9,676 bases of DNA from JAFHCF01 sp048497495 (GCA_048497495.1 JAFHCF010000012.1:1-9676), one strand, 5' to 3'; numbered from the stretch's first letter, positions 1-5,937 are shown. Translations and numbers: made by a program. The notes: generated by a model from the sequence alone, not told the origin.

Positions 1-774
1 GCCGCCGGCGTGCCGGTCGTCACCTTCACCACCGACACGTCGGTGGCGGCGCGCGGCATCTATCTGATCGGCTTCCTGCCGTCGGTCGACGTCGAGCGCA
101 TCGTCGGCTACGCGGCGTCGCAGAACCGCAAGTCGATGGCGGCGATCGTTCCCGACGACGCCTATGGGCTGGTGGTGGAAGCCGCCTTCCGCGAGCAGGC
201 GGCGCGGGCCGGGGTGCGCGCCATGGCGGTCGAGCGCTACAAGGGCGACCCGGTCGACATGCAGGCCAAGGCGGCGGCGATCGCCAAGCTCGGCGCCCAG
301 ATCGATTCGGTCTTCGTGCCGGACGCCGGCTCGAACGCCGCGCAGGTGGTGCAGGCGATGGTCTCCGCCGGGCTCGACAAGTCGCGGGTGAAGATCCTCG
401 GCTCAGGCCGCCTCGCCGATTCGGCCGCCTTCGCCTCGCCGGCGCTGGCCGGCGCCTGGTTCCCCGGCGCCGACGCCGGCGGCAACGACAGTTTCAGGGC
501 GCGCTATCGCCAGAGCTACGGCTCGGATTCCGGACCGCTCGCGGTTCTCGGCTACGAGGCGGTGTTCCTCGCCGCCGGATTGGTGCGCAACGCCGGGGCG
601 CGGCCGTTCCGCGACGACGTGCTGCTGTCGCGCAACGGCTTCCTCGGCGTCACCGGCCTGTTCCGCTTCCGCGCCGACGGCACCTCGGAGCGCGGCCTCG
701 CGGTCTTCGAGATCGGCGCCGGCTCGGCCCGGACGATCTCGCCGGCGCCCAAGCAGTTTCCGGCGGGGACGTGA
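1..774 (+). CDS. Periplasmic-binding-fold protein, penicillin-binding-protein activator / ABC substrate-binding type (5' partial)
   Basis: The reading frame is open from the first base, so the N-terminus, with any signal peptide or lipobox, lies outside the window; the GTG at 10 is an internal valine and not a start. About 257 C-terminal residues are visible, ending in TGA at 772-774. The pattern is that of a type I periplasmic binding protein: alternating Rossmann-like strands and helices, with segments such as SMAAIVPDDAYG, DSVFVPDAG and VKILGSGRLAD, and a late GYEAVFLAAGLVRNAG helix. In alphaproteobacteria such proteins are commonly annotated as LpoA-like penicillin-binding-protein activators or branched-chain amino-acid receptors. 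Those genes often sit near rsmI and hemW; here the next gene is a convergent marR. Ligand and true role cannot be read from this fragment. The fold is fairly sure, the cell-wall role is an inference. Confidence 0.72.
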   Translation, partial: AAGVPVVTFTTDTSVAARGIYLIGFLPSVDVERIVGYAASQNRKSMAAIVPDDAYGLVVEAAFREQAARAGVRAMAVERYKGDPVDMQAKAAAIAKLGAQIDSVFVPDAGSNAAQVVQAMVSAGLDKSRVKILGSGRLADSAAFASPALAGAWFPGADAGGNDSFRARYRQSYGSDSGPLAVLGYEAVFLAAGLVRNAGARPFRDDVLLSRNGFLGVTGLFRFRADGTSERGLAVFEIGAGSARTISPAPKQFPAGT

Positions 775-880
775 GGCGGCTTTTCGCTTCTCGGCACGGG
801 ATCCACGGTCGTCGCGCCTCGCCACGGGGGGCGTGACGCCGCTCGGACCCGTCCCTGCCTTCGTCGCGGCGACCCTCCCC

Positions 881-1330
881 TCAGCCCTCCTCCAGCGCCA
901 CGCCGAGTCGGGCGAGTCCGTCGCGCAGAGCGTCCATGCGGTCGCGGCCGATGGCGGCGGCGGCGACCGCTTCCGCCTCGGCGCTGAGTTCGACCAGGGC
1001 CCGCCAGACCTCGACGCCGCGCGCCGTCAGGCGGACGAGCTTGGCGCGGCCGTCCTGCGGGTCCGGCACGATCACCACATAGTCGAGATCGGCGAGCGAC
1101 TGGGCGAGATAGGCCATCGACTGCTTGGTCATGCCGGCCCGTTCGGCGAGGTCGGAGACGCGGGAGCCGGCCGGCAGGATATAGCGGAAGACGCTGGAAT
1201 GGGCGGGCCGGACATCGGCGAAGCCACGCGCCGCGAGGCCGCCGTAGACACGCGCCTGGAGCCGTTCGTAGGGGCGGCGCAGCAATGATCCCAAGGTCCC
1301 CCGCGCCTCCGATATGGTTCGTTCCGGCAT
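881..1330 (-). CDS. MarR-family transcriptional regulator
   Basis: A 149-residue winged-helix regulator of usual MarR length. The DNA-binding helix-turn-helix spans about residues 56-78 (SRVSDLAERAGMTKQSMAYL). It is followed by the wing at about 84-101, which contains the family's D-x-R-x(3)-V-x-L-T pattern (QDGRAKLVRLT). N- and C-terminal helices would form the dimer interface. The ATG at 1328-1330 is chosen because an AAGGG Shine-Dalgarno lies about 7 nt upstream on the minus strand. An in-frame TTG at 1354 would add 8 residues but falls inside the operator palindrome. The gene is divergent from a SnoaL-like gene, and two identical-type palindromes fill the gap, so autoregulation plus control of the neighbouring pair is the likely mode. 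The effector ligand is unknown. No strong intrinsic terminator is seen after the stop in 775-880. Confidence 0.9.
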   Translation of the reverse strand: MPERTISEARGTLGSLLRRPYERLQARVYGGLAARGFADVRPAHSSVFRYILPAGSRVSDLAERAGMTKQSMAYLAQSLADLDYVVIVPDPQDGRAKLVRLTARGVEVWRALVELSAEAEAVAAAAIGRDRMDALRDGLARLGVALEEG

Positions 1331-1343
1331 TCCGCGACCCTTA

Positions 1344-1372
1344 TTGACAGACAATCTGTCTATTGATAGACA
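1344..1372 (+). promoter_or_regulatory. Candidate sigma-70-type promoter for the SnoaL-like gene, overlapping the operators
   Basis: A perfect TTGACA (-35) at 1344-1349 is followed after 17 bases by TAGACA at 1367-1372, a poor -10. Transcription would then start near 1379 and leave a short leader containing the GGGGG at 1391-1395. A second option is TTGATA at 1363-1368 with TATAAC at 1384-1389, whose 15-nt spacer is exactly the second operator core; it would give an almost leaderless mRNA. In either case bound repressor would block RNA polymerase. The minus-strand promoter for marR is not clear. Confidence 0.4.
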
Positions 1373-1383
1373 GGATAACTGTC
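1346..1383. promoter_or_regulatory. Tandem operator palindromes for the divergent MarR regulator
   Basis: Two 15-bp dyads share the half-site GACAG/CTGTC: GACAGACAATCTGTC at 1346-1360 and GACAGGATAACTGTC at 1369-1383. Their centres are 23 bp apart, roughly two helical turns. The flanks extend the symmetry: ATAGACAG at 1366-1373 pairs with CTGTCTAT at 1379-1386, and CTGTCTAT at 1356-1363 also pairs with 1366-1373 across a 2-base gap. MarR dimers typically bind palindromes of this size between divergent genes. The assignment to the adjacent MarR is inference from position and symmetry. Confidence 0.72.
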
Positions 1384-1404
1384 TATAACAGGGGGCGTCG
1401 AACG

Positions 1405-1842
1405 ATGGAAGCGGCGATCGTCGAAAATCTCGAGGTGGTGGAGGCCCACATCCGCGGCGAGGGGCGCGACCCGGCCGCGATCATGGATCTCTACACCGAC
1501 GACATCGTGCTGGAGATGCCGAGCCGTGGCCTGGTCCTCGCCGGCAAGGCGGCGATCGAGGCGAACTATCGCCGGATGTTCGGGGCCATCGAGTCGATCT
1601 CAATGGAGACGCTCGAGCGCTTCGCCACGCCGACCCGGGTGGTCGACGACTGCCGGGCGCGGTTCCGGCTGGCGCGCGAGGGGTTCGACAACGCCCCGCT
1701 GCCGATCGGCAGTCTCGTCGAGCTGCGGCTGCTGCACGTCTTCCACATGCGCCAGGGCAAGATCTGCCGCGAGCAGGTCTTCGAGGCCTGGCGCCCGATC
1801 GATCCGAGCGACCTCGGCCTTACGGCCGTCACCACCGAATGA
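1405..1842 (+). CDS. SnoaL-like / NTF2-fold (nuclear transport factor 2 family) protein
   Basis: A 145-residue single-domain protein of the size and pattern of SnoaL-like polyketide-cyclase / ketosteroid-isomerase-fold proteins. An N-terminal helix is followed by the hallmark LYTDDIVLEMPSRG, then AGKAAIEANYRRMF (a G-K-x-A-I helix), then strands ending in a strand-turn-strand with LLHVFHMRQGKICREQVFEAW. Members bind or isomerise small hydrophobic molecules, but the catalytic residues vary, so no substrate can be named. The ATG at 1405 is preferred to an in-frame TTG at 1363 that lies inside the operator region. The ribosome site is weak (GGGGG at 1391-1395). It sits under the MarR operators and ends 11 nt before the membrane-protein start, so the two probably form one transcript induced by the MarR ligand. 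Confidence 0.82.
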   Translation: MEAAIVENLEVVEAHIRGEGRDPAAIMDLYTDDIVLEMPSRGLVLAGKAAIEANYRRMFGAIESISMETLERFATPTRVVDDCRARFRLAREGFDNAPLPIGSLVELRLLHVFHMRQGKICREQVFEAWRPIDPSDLGLTAVTTE

Positions 1843-1853
1843 AAGGAAATCCG

Positions 1854-2270
1854 ATGGCCTCGAAATGGTTTCTGCGCCTCGCAACGCTCTTCGCCGTCGC
1901 CGGCATGGGGCTCGGCATCCACATGGCGGCGTCCTTCGATCACGCGATGTCGCCGGTCCACGCCCACGTCAATCTGATCGGCTGGGTCGGGATGTTCCTC
2001 GCCGGCCTGTTCTACGCCGTCCATCCGATCGCCGACGATCGCCTCGCCCGGGTCCATCTCGGCACCGCCTTCATCGGATTGCTGATCCTGGCGCCGGGCA
2101 TCGCCGGCTCGCATCTCGGCCTGCCCTGGGGGCCGGCGGTGGCCGGGCTCGGCTCGATCCTGACCCTCGTCGCGATGCTGTTGTTCGCCGCGATCGTCTT
2201 CCGCGCCACCGCCGCGGCGCGGGTGGGCGCGGGCGCGATGTCGGGGCGGGTGCGCGGCGCGGCGGAGTGA
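1854..2270 (+). CDS. Small His-rich four-helix membrane protein, possibly related to heme-copper oxidase subunit I
   Basis: A 138-residue integral membrane protein of no firmly recognised function. Hydrophobic helices lie at about 8-26, 37-57, 67-83 and 92-116, with an Ala/Arg/Gly-rich tail. Histidines cluster near predicted helix ends: H23, H30, H36, H38, H57, H68 and H87. The stretch SPVHAHVNLIGWVG (33-46) resembles the H-x-H-x(4)-G-W context of small proteins sometimes grouped with cbb3-type cytochrome oxidase subunit I, which suggests heme or metal binding; this is inference. The ATG at 1854 is chosen because AAGGA at 1843-1847 is spaced 6 nt from it. An ATG at 1839 overlaps the upstream TGA as ATGA but has no good ribosome site. 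It is probably co-transcribed with the SnoaL-like gene under MarR control. A hairpin follows at 2278-2295. Confidence 0.7.
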   Translation: MASKWFLRLATLFAVAGMGLGIHMAASFDHAMSPVHAHVNLIGWVGMFLAGLFYAVHPIADDRLARVHLGTAFIGLLILAPGIAGSHLGLPWGPAVAGLGSILTLVAMLLFAAIVFRATAAARVGAGAMSGRVRGAAE

Positions 2271-2277
2271 GTTCGGA

Positions 2278-2295
2278 GGGGACGTGATCGTCCCC
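2278..2295 (+). terminator. Candidate hairpin terminator after the membrane-protein gene
   Basis: GGGGACG at 2278-2284 pairs perfectly with CGTCCCC at 2289-2295 around a TGAT loop, 7 nt after the stop codon. No T-run follows, so it is not a textbook intrinsic terminator; it could pause polymerase or protect the 3' end. Confidence 0.45.
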
Positions 2296-2300
2296 CTCGG

Positions 2301-2337
2301 GCTCGGTCGGCGCAATTCGCTCCGCTCATCGCACCCC
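2301..2337 (-). repeat. Dispersed hairpin repeat, copy A (GGGTGC...GCGC type)
   Basis: Read on the minus strand, this begins GGGTGCGATGAGCG, the same 14 bases as copy B at 4475-4488, and continues with about 15 of 20 matching positions. The stem GGTGCGAT with ATTGCGCC closes fully if two G-U pairs are allowed, so the fold is kept as minus-strand RNA. It would lie in the 3' region of an hslU transcript. Origin and function unknown. Confidence 0.55.
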
Positions 2338-2338
2338 A

Positions 2339-2390
2339 GTGGTCAAAATCTGATGCTTGCGTCCCGCAAGCGCCAGATTGTTTCGACCAC
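2339..2390. repeat. Long imperfect stem-loop, first of a pair
   Basis: GTGGTC (2339-2344) pairs with GACCAC (2385-2390), AATCTG (2347-2352) with CAGATT (2374-2379), and GCTTGCG (2355-2361) with CGCAAGC (2365-2371) around a TCC loop. A few bulges and one mismatch interrupt the arms. The stretch is noticeably less GC-rich than its surroundings and its outer arm resembles that of the next stem-loop. It may be a dispersed palindromic element or a bidirectional terminator; no T-run is present. Confidence 0.6.
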
Positions 2391-2404
2391 GAGGTCAATG
2401 AGTC

Positions 2405-2453
2405 AGTGGTTCGATCGAAACGGATGGGAACCATCCGACTCGATCGAACCACT
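2405..2453. repeat. Long near-perfect stem-loop at the hslU 3' end
   Basis: AGTGGTTCGATCGA (2405-2418) is exactly complementary to TCGATCGAACCACT (2440-2453). Inside, after a 2x2 mismatch, CGGATGG (2421-2427) pairs with CCATCCG (2431-2437) around a GAA loop, giving 21 base pairs in 49 nt. It ends 9 nt from the hslU stop codon, between convergent genes. It may block read-through from both sides or be a REP-like element; no T-run follows on either strand. Confidence 0.75.
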
Positions 2454-2462
2454 AGGGCGCCC

Positions 2463-3761
2463 TCACAGGATGAACCGGCTCAGGTCGGCGTTCTTCGCCA
2501 ACTCCCCGACGTTGGTGCGCACGTGCGCGGCGTCGATGACGATGGTCTCGCCGGAGCGGTCCGGGGCGGTGAAGGAGATGTCGTCGAGGATGCGTTCCAT
2601 CACCGTCTGGAGGCGGCGGGCGCCGATGTTCTCGATCGAGCCGTTGATCTCCACCGCGACCGAGGCGATCTCCTTGATCGCGTCGGGGGTCACCTCGAGG
2701 GTCACGCCTTCGGTCGCCATCAGGGCCACGTATTGCTTGATCAGGCTCGCCTCGGTCTCGGTCAGGATGCGCTCGAAGTCCTCCGCGGTCAGCGGCTTCA
2801 ATTCGACCCGGATCGGCAGGCGGCCCTGCAACTCCGGCAGGAGATCGGCCGGGGTCGCCACATGGAAGGCGCCGGAGGCGATGAAGAGGACATGGTCGGT
2901 CTTCACCGGCCCGTATTTGGTCGACACCGTGGTGCCCTCGATCAGCGGCAGGAGGTCGCGCTGGACGCCCTCGCGGGAGACGTCGGCGCCGCGGCCCTCG
3001 CGCGAGCAGATCTTGTCGATCTCGTCGAGGAAGACGATGCCGTTCTCCTCGACCGAGCGGATCGCCTCCGCCGTCGCCTGTTCCTGGTCGACCAGCTTGT
3101 CGCTCTCCTCGCCGATCAGAAGCTCGTAGCTGTCGGAGACCAGCACCTTGCGGCTCTTCCTGGCGCCGCCGAATGCCTTGCCGAACATCTCGCCGAGATT
3201 CATCACGCCGATGCCGCCCTGCATGCCGGGGATATCGAAGTTCGGCATCTGCGGCGCCGCCGTCAGCTCGATCTCGATCTCCTTGTCGGCGAGTTCGCCG
3301 CGCCGGAGCTTCTGGCGGAAGGCGTCGCGGGTGGCCGGCGAGGCCGACTTGCCGACGAGGGCGTCGAGGACGCGCTCCTCGGCCGCCAGCTCCGCCTTGG
3401 CCTTGACCTCGGCGCGCTTCTTCGCCTTGACCAGGCCGATGCCGACCTCGACCAGATCGCGGACGATGGAGTCGACGTCGCGGCCGACGTAGCCGACCTC
3501 GGTGAACTTGGTCGCCTCGACCTTGAGGAAGGGGGCGTTGGCGAGTTTGGCGAGACGGCGGGAGATCTCGGTCTTGCCGACGCCGGTCGGGCCGATCATC
3601 AGGATGTTCTTGGGCAGGACCTCGTCGCGCAGGTGGCCGGTCAGCTGCTGGCGGCGCCAGCGGTTCCTGAGCGCGATGGCGACGGCGCGCTTGGCGTCCT
3701 TCTGGCCGACGATGTAGCGATCGAGTTCGGAGACGATCTCGCGCGGCGAGAAATCGGTCAT
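2463..3761 (-). CDS. hslU: ATP-dependent protease ATPase subunit HslU (ClpY)
   Basis: A 432-residue AAA+ unfoldase that forms a hexamer, recognises and unfolds substrates, and threads them into the HslV peptidase in the cytosol. Visible motifs: N-terminal SPREIVSELDRYIVGQ typical of HslU; Walker A GPTGVGKT at 57-64 with K63; pore loop GYVG at 90-93; Walker B IVFLDEID at 242-249; an intervening I-domain (about 105-235) with Gly/Met-rich FDIPGMQGGIGVMNLGEMFG; a late GARRLQT sensor region; and the C-terminal DLSRFIL tail that docks into HslV. Length matches the family. The ATG is supported by AGGAG at 3770-3774, 8 nt upstream. It lies 42 nt after hslV, in the standard order hslV-hslU, so one operon is expected. 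It ends beside a strong stem-loop. Confidence 0.98.
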   Translation of the reverse strand: MTDFSPREIVSELDRYIVGQKDAKRAVAIALRNRWRRQQLTGHLRDEVLPKNILMIGPTGVGKTEISRRLAKLANAPFLKVEATKFTEVGYVGRDVDSIVRDLVEVGIGLVKAKKRAEVKAKAELAAEERVLDALVGKSASPATRDAFRQKLRRGELADKEIEIELTAAPQMPNFDIPGMQGGIGVMNLGEMFGKAFGGARKSRKVLVSDSYELLIGEESDKLVDQEQATAEAIRSVEENGIVFLDEIDKICSREGRGADVSREGVQRDLLPLIEGTTVSTKYGPVKTDHVLFIASGAFHVATPADLLPELQGRLPIRVELKPLTAEDFERILTETEASLIKQYVALMATEGVTLEVTPDAIKEIASVAVEINGSIENIGARRLQTVMERILDDISFTAPDRSGETIVIDAAHVRTNVGELAKNADLSRFIL

Positions 3762-3803
3762 GGGACGGGCTCCTGGGGGACAGACGGGGGAGAGGGCGGC
3801 CGG

Positions 3804-4367
3804 TCAGGCGCCCAGGCTCTCCACCACGACGTTGGTGTTGGTGTAGACGCAGATGTCGGCGGCGATCTTCATGGCGCGGCGGGCTATCTGCTCGGCGTCC
3901 ATGTCCTGGTCGATCAGGGCCTTGGCGGCGGCGAGCGCGTAGGTGCCGCCCGAGCCGATGCCGGCGACCCCGTCCTCGGGCTCGAGCACGTCGCCGGTGC
4001 CGGTCAGCACCAGGGTGGTGGTGGTGTCGGCGACGATCATCATCGCCTCGAGCCGACGCAGGTAGCGATCGGTGCGCCAGTCCTTGGCGAGTTCGACGCA
4101 GGCGCGGGTCAATTGCCCGGGATATTGCTCGAGCTTCTTCTCCAGCCGCTCGAACAGGGTGAAGGCGTCGGCGGTCGCCCCGGCGAAGCCGCCGACGACA
4201 TCGCCCTTGCCCAGCCGCCGCACCTTGCGGGCGGTATGCTTGATCACCGTGGCGCCGAGCGTCACCTGCCCGTCGCCGGCGACGACGACGCGGCCGCCCT
4301 TGCGCACGGCGAGAATGGTGGTGCCGTGCCAGGATTGCGAGCCGGTGGCGGTGGGATCGGACGACAT
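3804..4367 (-). CDS. hslV: ATP-dependent protease peptidase subunit HslV (ClpQ)
   Basis: A 187-residue N-terminal-nucleophile peptidase related to proteasome beta subunits; two hexameric rings form the proteolytic core of HslUV. The mature enzyme should begin at the Thr-Thr of HGTTILAVRK, making Thr16 the nucleophile after removal of a 15-residue leader. E. coli HslV has only the initiator Met before its Thr, whereas short leaders ending near H-G or H-A occur in other alphaproteobacteria. Other family segments are VVVAGDGQVTLG, VGGFAGATADAFTLFERLE, ELAKDWRTDRYLRRLEA and GIGSGGTYALAAAKAL. The start is supported by GGAG about 8 nt upstream. Some 305 nt separate it from upstream hrcA. No convincing sigma-32 promoter or CIRCE element was seen; TTGCAT then TACATG 16 nt later, on the minus strand around 4420-4450, is a weak promoter guess. 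Confidence 0.97.
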   Translation of the reverse strand: MSSDPTATGSQSWHGTTILAVRKGGRVVVAGDGQVTLGATVIKHTARKVRRLGKGDVVGGFAGATADAFTLFERLEKKLEQYPGQLTRACVELAKDWRTDRYLRRLEAMMIVADTTTTLVLTGTGDVLEPEDGVAGIGSGGTYALAAAKALIDQDMDAEQIARRAMKIAADICVYTNTNVVVESLGA

Positions 4368-4474
4368 GGGGGTGCTCCGGAGGATCGGGGGAGGGCCGGG
4401 TCACCGGCCGTGTTCGTCCTCATGTAGGGATCGACGCGCGGGATGCAAATGGCGGTGGAGGGTGGGGACCCCCA

Positions 4475-4503
4475 GGGTGCGATGAGCGCAAGCGGATCGC
4501 ACC
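4475..4503 (+). repeat. Dispersed hairpin repeat, copy B
   Basis: GGTGCGAT (4476-4483) pairs perfectly with ATCGCACC (4496-4503); an inner GC/GC pair closes a GCAA loop. The outer frame GGGTGC-18 nt-GCAC is shared with copy C read on the other strand, and the left 14 bases match copy A. Confidence 0.62.
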
Positions 4504-4580
4504 GGCCGACGCCGAGGGACCTCCACGCCGACGACGCCCCGGGCCGACACTCGGGTCGACGTCCCATGTGGGCTCGGCCA

Positions 4581-4614
4581 GTGCATCACGCCTCCGGCTG
4601 ATGCACCCTACGGG
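4581..4614 (-). repeat. Dispersed hairpin repeat, copy C
   Basis: GTGCATCA (4581-4588) pairs with TGATGCAC (4599-4606), extended by GCC/GGC around a TCC loop with one bulged C. The 3' flank CCTACGGG completes a motif that, read on the minus strand, runs GTAGGGTGCATCAG, then the loop, then TGATGCAC. From memory, GTAGGGTGCAT...GATGCACC hairpins recur in intergenic regions of many proteobacteria; that resemblance was not searched. Confidence 0.62.
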
Positions 4615-4672
4615 TCCCCGCGAACCGCTCCTACCCCGGCCCTGCGCCGGCGCTTCGGGCGTTCGTCGCTCC

Positions 4673-5746
4673 TCACCCCAGCACCCTGCTCACCAGCTTC
4701 GCGGTGTAGTCGACCATCGGCACGATCCGCCCGTAGTTGAGCCTCGTCGGGCCGATGACGCCGAGGACGCCGACGACGCGGGCGTCCTTGTCGCGGTAGG
4801 GCGAGACGATCAGCGACGAGCCGGAGAGCGAGAACAGCTTGGTCTCCGAGCCGATGAAGATGCGCACCCCGTCGCCGCGCTCGGCGTCGCCGAGCAGTTC
4901 GATCAGGCCGCGATTGCGCTCGAGGTCGTCGAAGAGCAGGCGGATGCGCTCGAGATCCTCGGCCGCCTTGAGATCCTCGAGGAGATTGGCGCGGCCGCGC
5001 ACGATCAGTTGCTGCGGCCGGCCTTCCGCCGCGCCGGCCCAGGTGGCGAGGCCGGCCTCGACGACGCGGTCGGTGAGGCCGTCGAGTTCGGCCTGACGCT
5101 CGCCGGCCAACCGTTCCATTTCGGCGCGGGCCTCCTCGAGGGTGCGGCCGCGAATGTGGGTGTTGAGGAAGTTGGTCGCCTCCTGCAACGCCGAGGGCGG
5201 CAGGCCGAGGGGCAGCTCGATCAGCCGGTTCTCCACCGTGCCGTCCTCGCCGACCAGCACGACGAGGCCCTTGGTCGGCTCCAGCCAGACGAATTCGATG
5301 TGCTTGAGGCGCATGTCGGCGGTGTGGGCCAAGACCACGCCGGCGCCGCGCGACAGGCCGGAGAGCATCTGGCTCGCTTCCGTCAACACCTGCTCGGGGT
5401 TGCGGCCGGAGGCGGCGACCTCGGCGTCGATGCGGCGGCGCTCGCCCTCGCCGAGATCGCCGATCTCGAGCAGGGCGTCGACGAAGAAGCGCAGGCCGGA
5501 ATCGGTCGGCAGGCGCCCGGCGGAGGTGTGGGGCGCGAAGATCAGGCCGGCATCCTCGAGATCGGCCATGACGTTGCGGACCGAGGCCGGCGACAGGGTG
5601 CGCGACAGGAGCTTGGAGATGTTGCGCGAGCCGACCGGCTCGCCGCTGTCGAGATAGCCCTCGACGATGCGGCGGAAGATCTCGCGCGAGCGTTCGTCGA
5701 GGAGGGCGAGGCCGCTGCGCGGCGGGGTGGGCGTCTGGGCCGCCAT
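4673..5746 (-). CDS. hrcA: Heat-inducible transcription repressor HrcA
   Basis: A 357-residue repressor of class I heat-shock genes (groESL and related operons), which binds the CIRCE inverted repeat and is kept folded by GroEL. The N-terminal winged helix covers about residues 15-80, with GEPVGSRNISKLL and LSPASVRNVMADLEDAGLI. The next block, HTSAGRLPTDSGLRFFVD (73-90), is an HrcA signature. A GAF-like dimerisation region follows, and the C-terminus IGPTRLNYGRIVPMVDYTAKLV is also diagnostic. The ATG at 5744-5746 is chosen because AGAGG lies 9 nt upstream; an in-frame TTG at 5809 would add 21 low-complexity Arg/Pro-rich residues. It is divergent from rph across 191 nt. In many relatives grpE follows hrcA; here no grpE is present and hslVU follows instead. 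No CIRCE was found in the window. Confidence 0.97.
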   Translation of the reverse strand: MAAQTPTPPRSGLALLDERSREIFRRIVEGYLDSGEPVGSRNISKLLSRTLSPASVRNVMADLEDAGLIFAPHTSAGRLPTDSGLRFFVDALLEIGDLGEGERRRIDAEVAASGRNPEQVLTEASQMLSGLSRGAGVVLAHTADMRLKHIEFVWLEPTKGLVVLVGEDGTVENRLIELPLGLPPSALQEATNFLNTHIRGRTLEEARAEMERLAGERQAELDGLTDRVVEAGLATWAGAAEGRPQQLIVRGRANLLEDLKAAEDLERIRLLFDDLERNRGLIELLGDAERGDGVRIFIGSETKLFSLSGSSLIVSPYRDKDARVVGVLGVIGPTRLNYGRIVPMVDYTAKLVSRVLG

Positions 5747-5937
5747 GGACTCGAACCTCTCGGGTGGACGATCGCGGCCGATGGAACCACGTGGACGCCG
5801 CGGATTCAATTCGCCCGTGGTCGCCCCCGCTCGCCGCTCGGGCGGGACCCCGCGACTCCGCCGCCCTTTACGGGCGCTCCCCGCCGGGATAGGGGAGACG
5901 GGGCCAGCCCGAAACCCCTCCGGAGATCCGAGATCCC
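5747..5937. promoter_or_regulatory. Divergent hrcA / rph intergenic region
   Basis: This gap must hold the start signals for both hrcA and rph. A short hairpin CGCCC/GGGCG around TTTAC lies at 5862-5876. No CIRCE (TTAGCACTC...GAGTGCTAA) and no convincing -35/-10 pair is visible. A GGAG at 5922-5925 is the nearest purine-rich site to the rph ATG but is 12 nt away, rather far. Confidence 0.45.

Larger units (their letters stand above)
4368..4672. other. Non-coding gap between hrcA and hslV
   Basis: No credible gene is present; short frames here have no ribosome sites or recognisable protein pattern. It holds, in order: a 6-bp hairpin GGCCGG/CCGGCC at 4394-4409 that would fall in the hslV leader; repeat copy B at 4475-4503; a short direct repeat CGGGCCGAC / CGGGTCGAC near 4540-4560; and repeat copy C at 4581-4614. 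It presumably also carries the hslV promoter and the hrcA 3' end. Confidence 0.6.

Noticed and set aside
1331..1354. TTG start extending the MarR protein by 8 residues
   Set aside because: It would place coding sequence inside the operator dyad, while the ATG at 1330 has a usable AAGGG ribosome site.
2406..4427. 673-codon open frame on the plus strand
   Set aside because: It lies antisense to hslU and hslV. Its composition (Asp, Gly, Ala, Arg, Leu, Gln in shadow-like patterns) has no recognisable domain and no ribosome site; long antisense frames are expected at this GC content.
4401..4589. 62-codon minus-strand frame in the hrcA-hslV gap
   Set aside because: It crosses the repeat hairpins, has no clear ribosome site and resembles no protein family.
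5747..5809. TTG start extending HrcA by 21 residues
   Set aside because: The extension is Arg/Pro-rich and unlike HrcA N-termini, and the ATG at 5746 has AGAGG 9 nt upstream.
5747..5937. CIRCE element upstream of hrcA
   Set aside because: Looked for TTAGCACTC...GAGTGCTAA here and in the hslV gap; nothing close was found.
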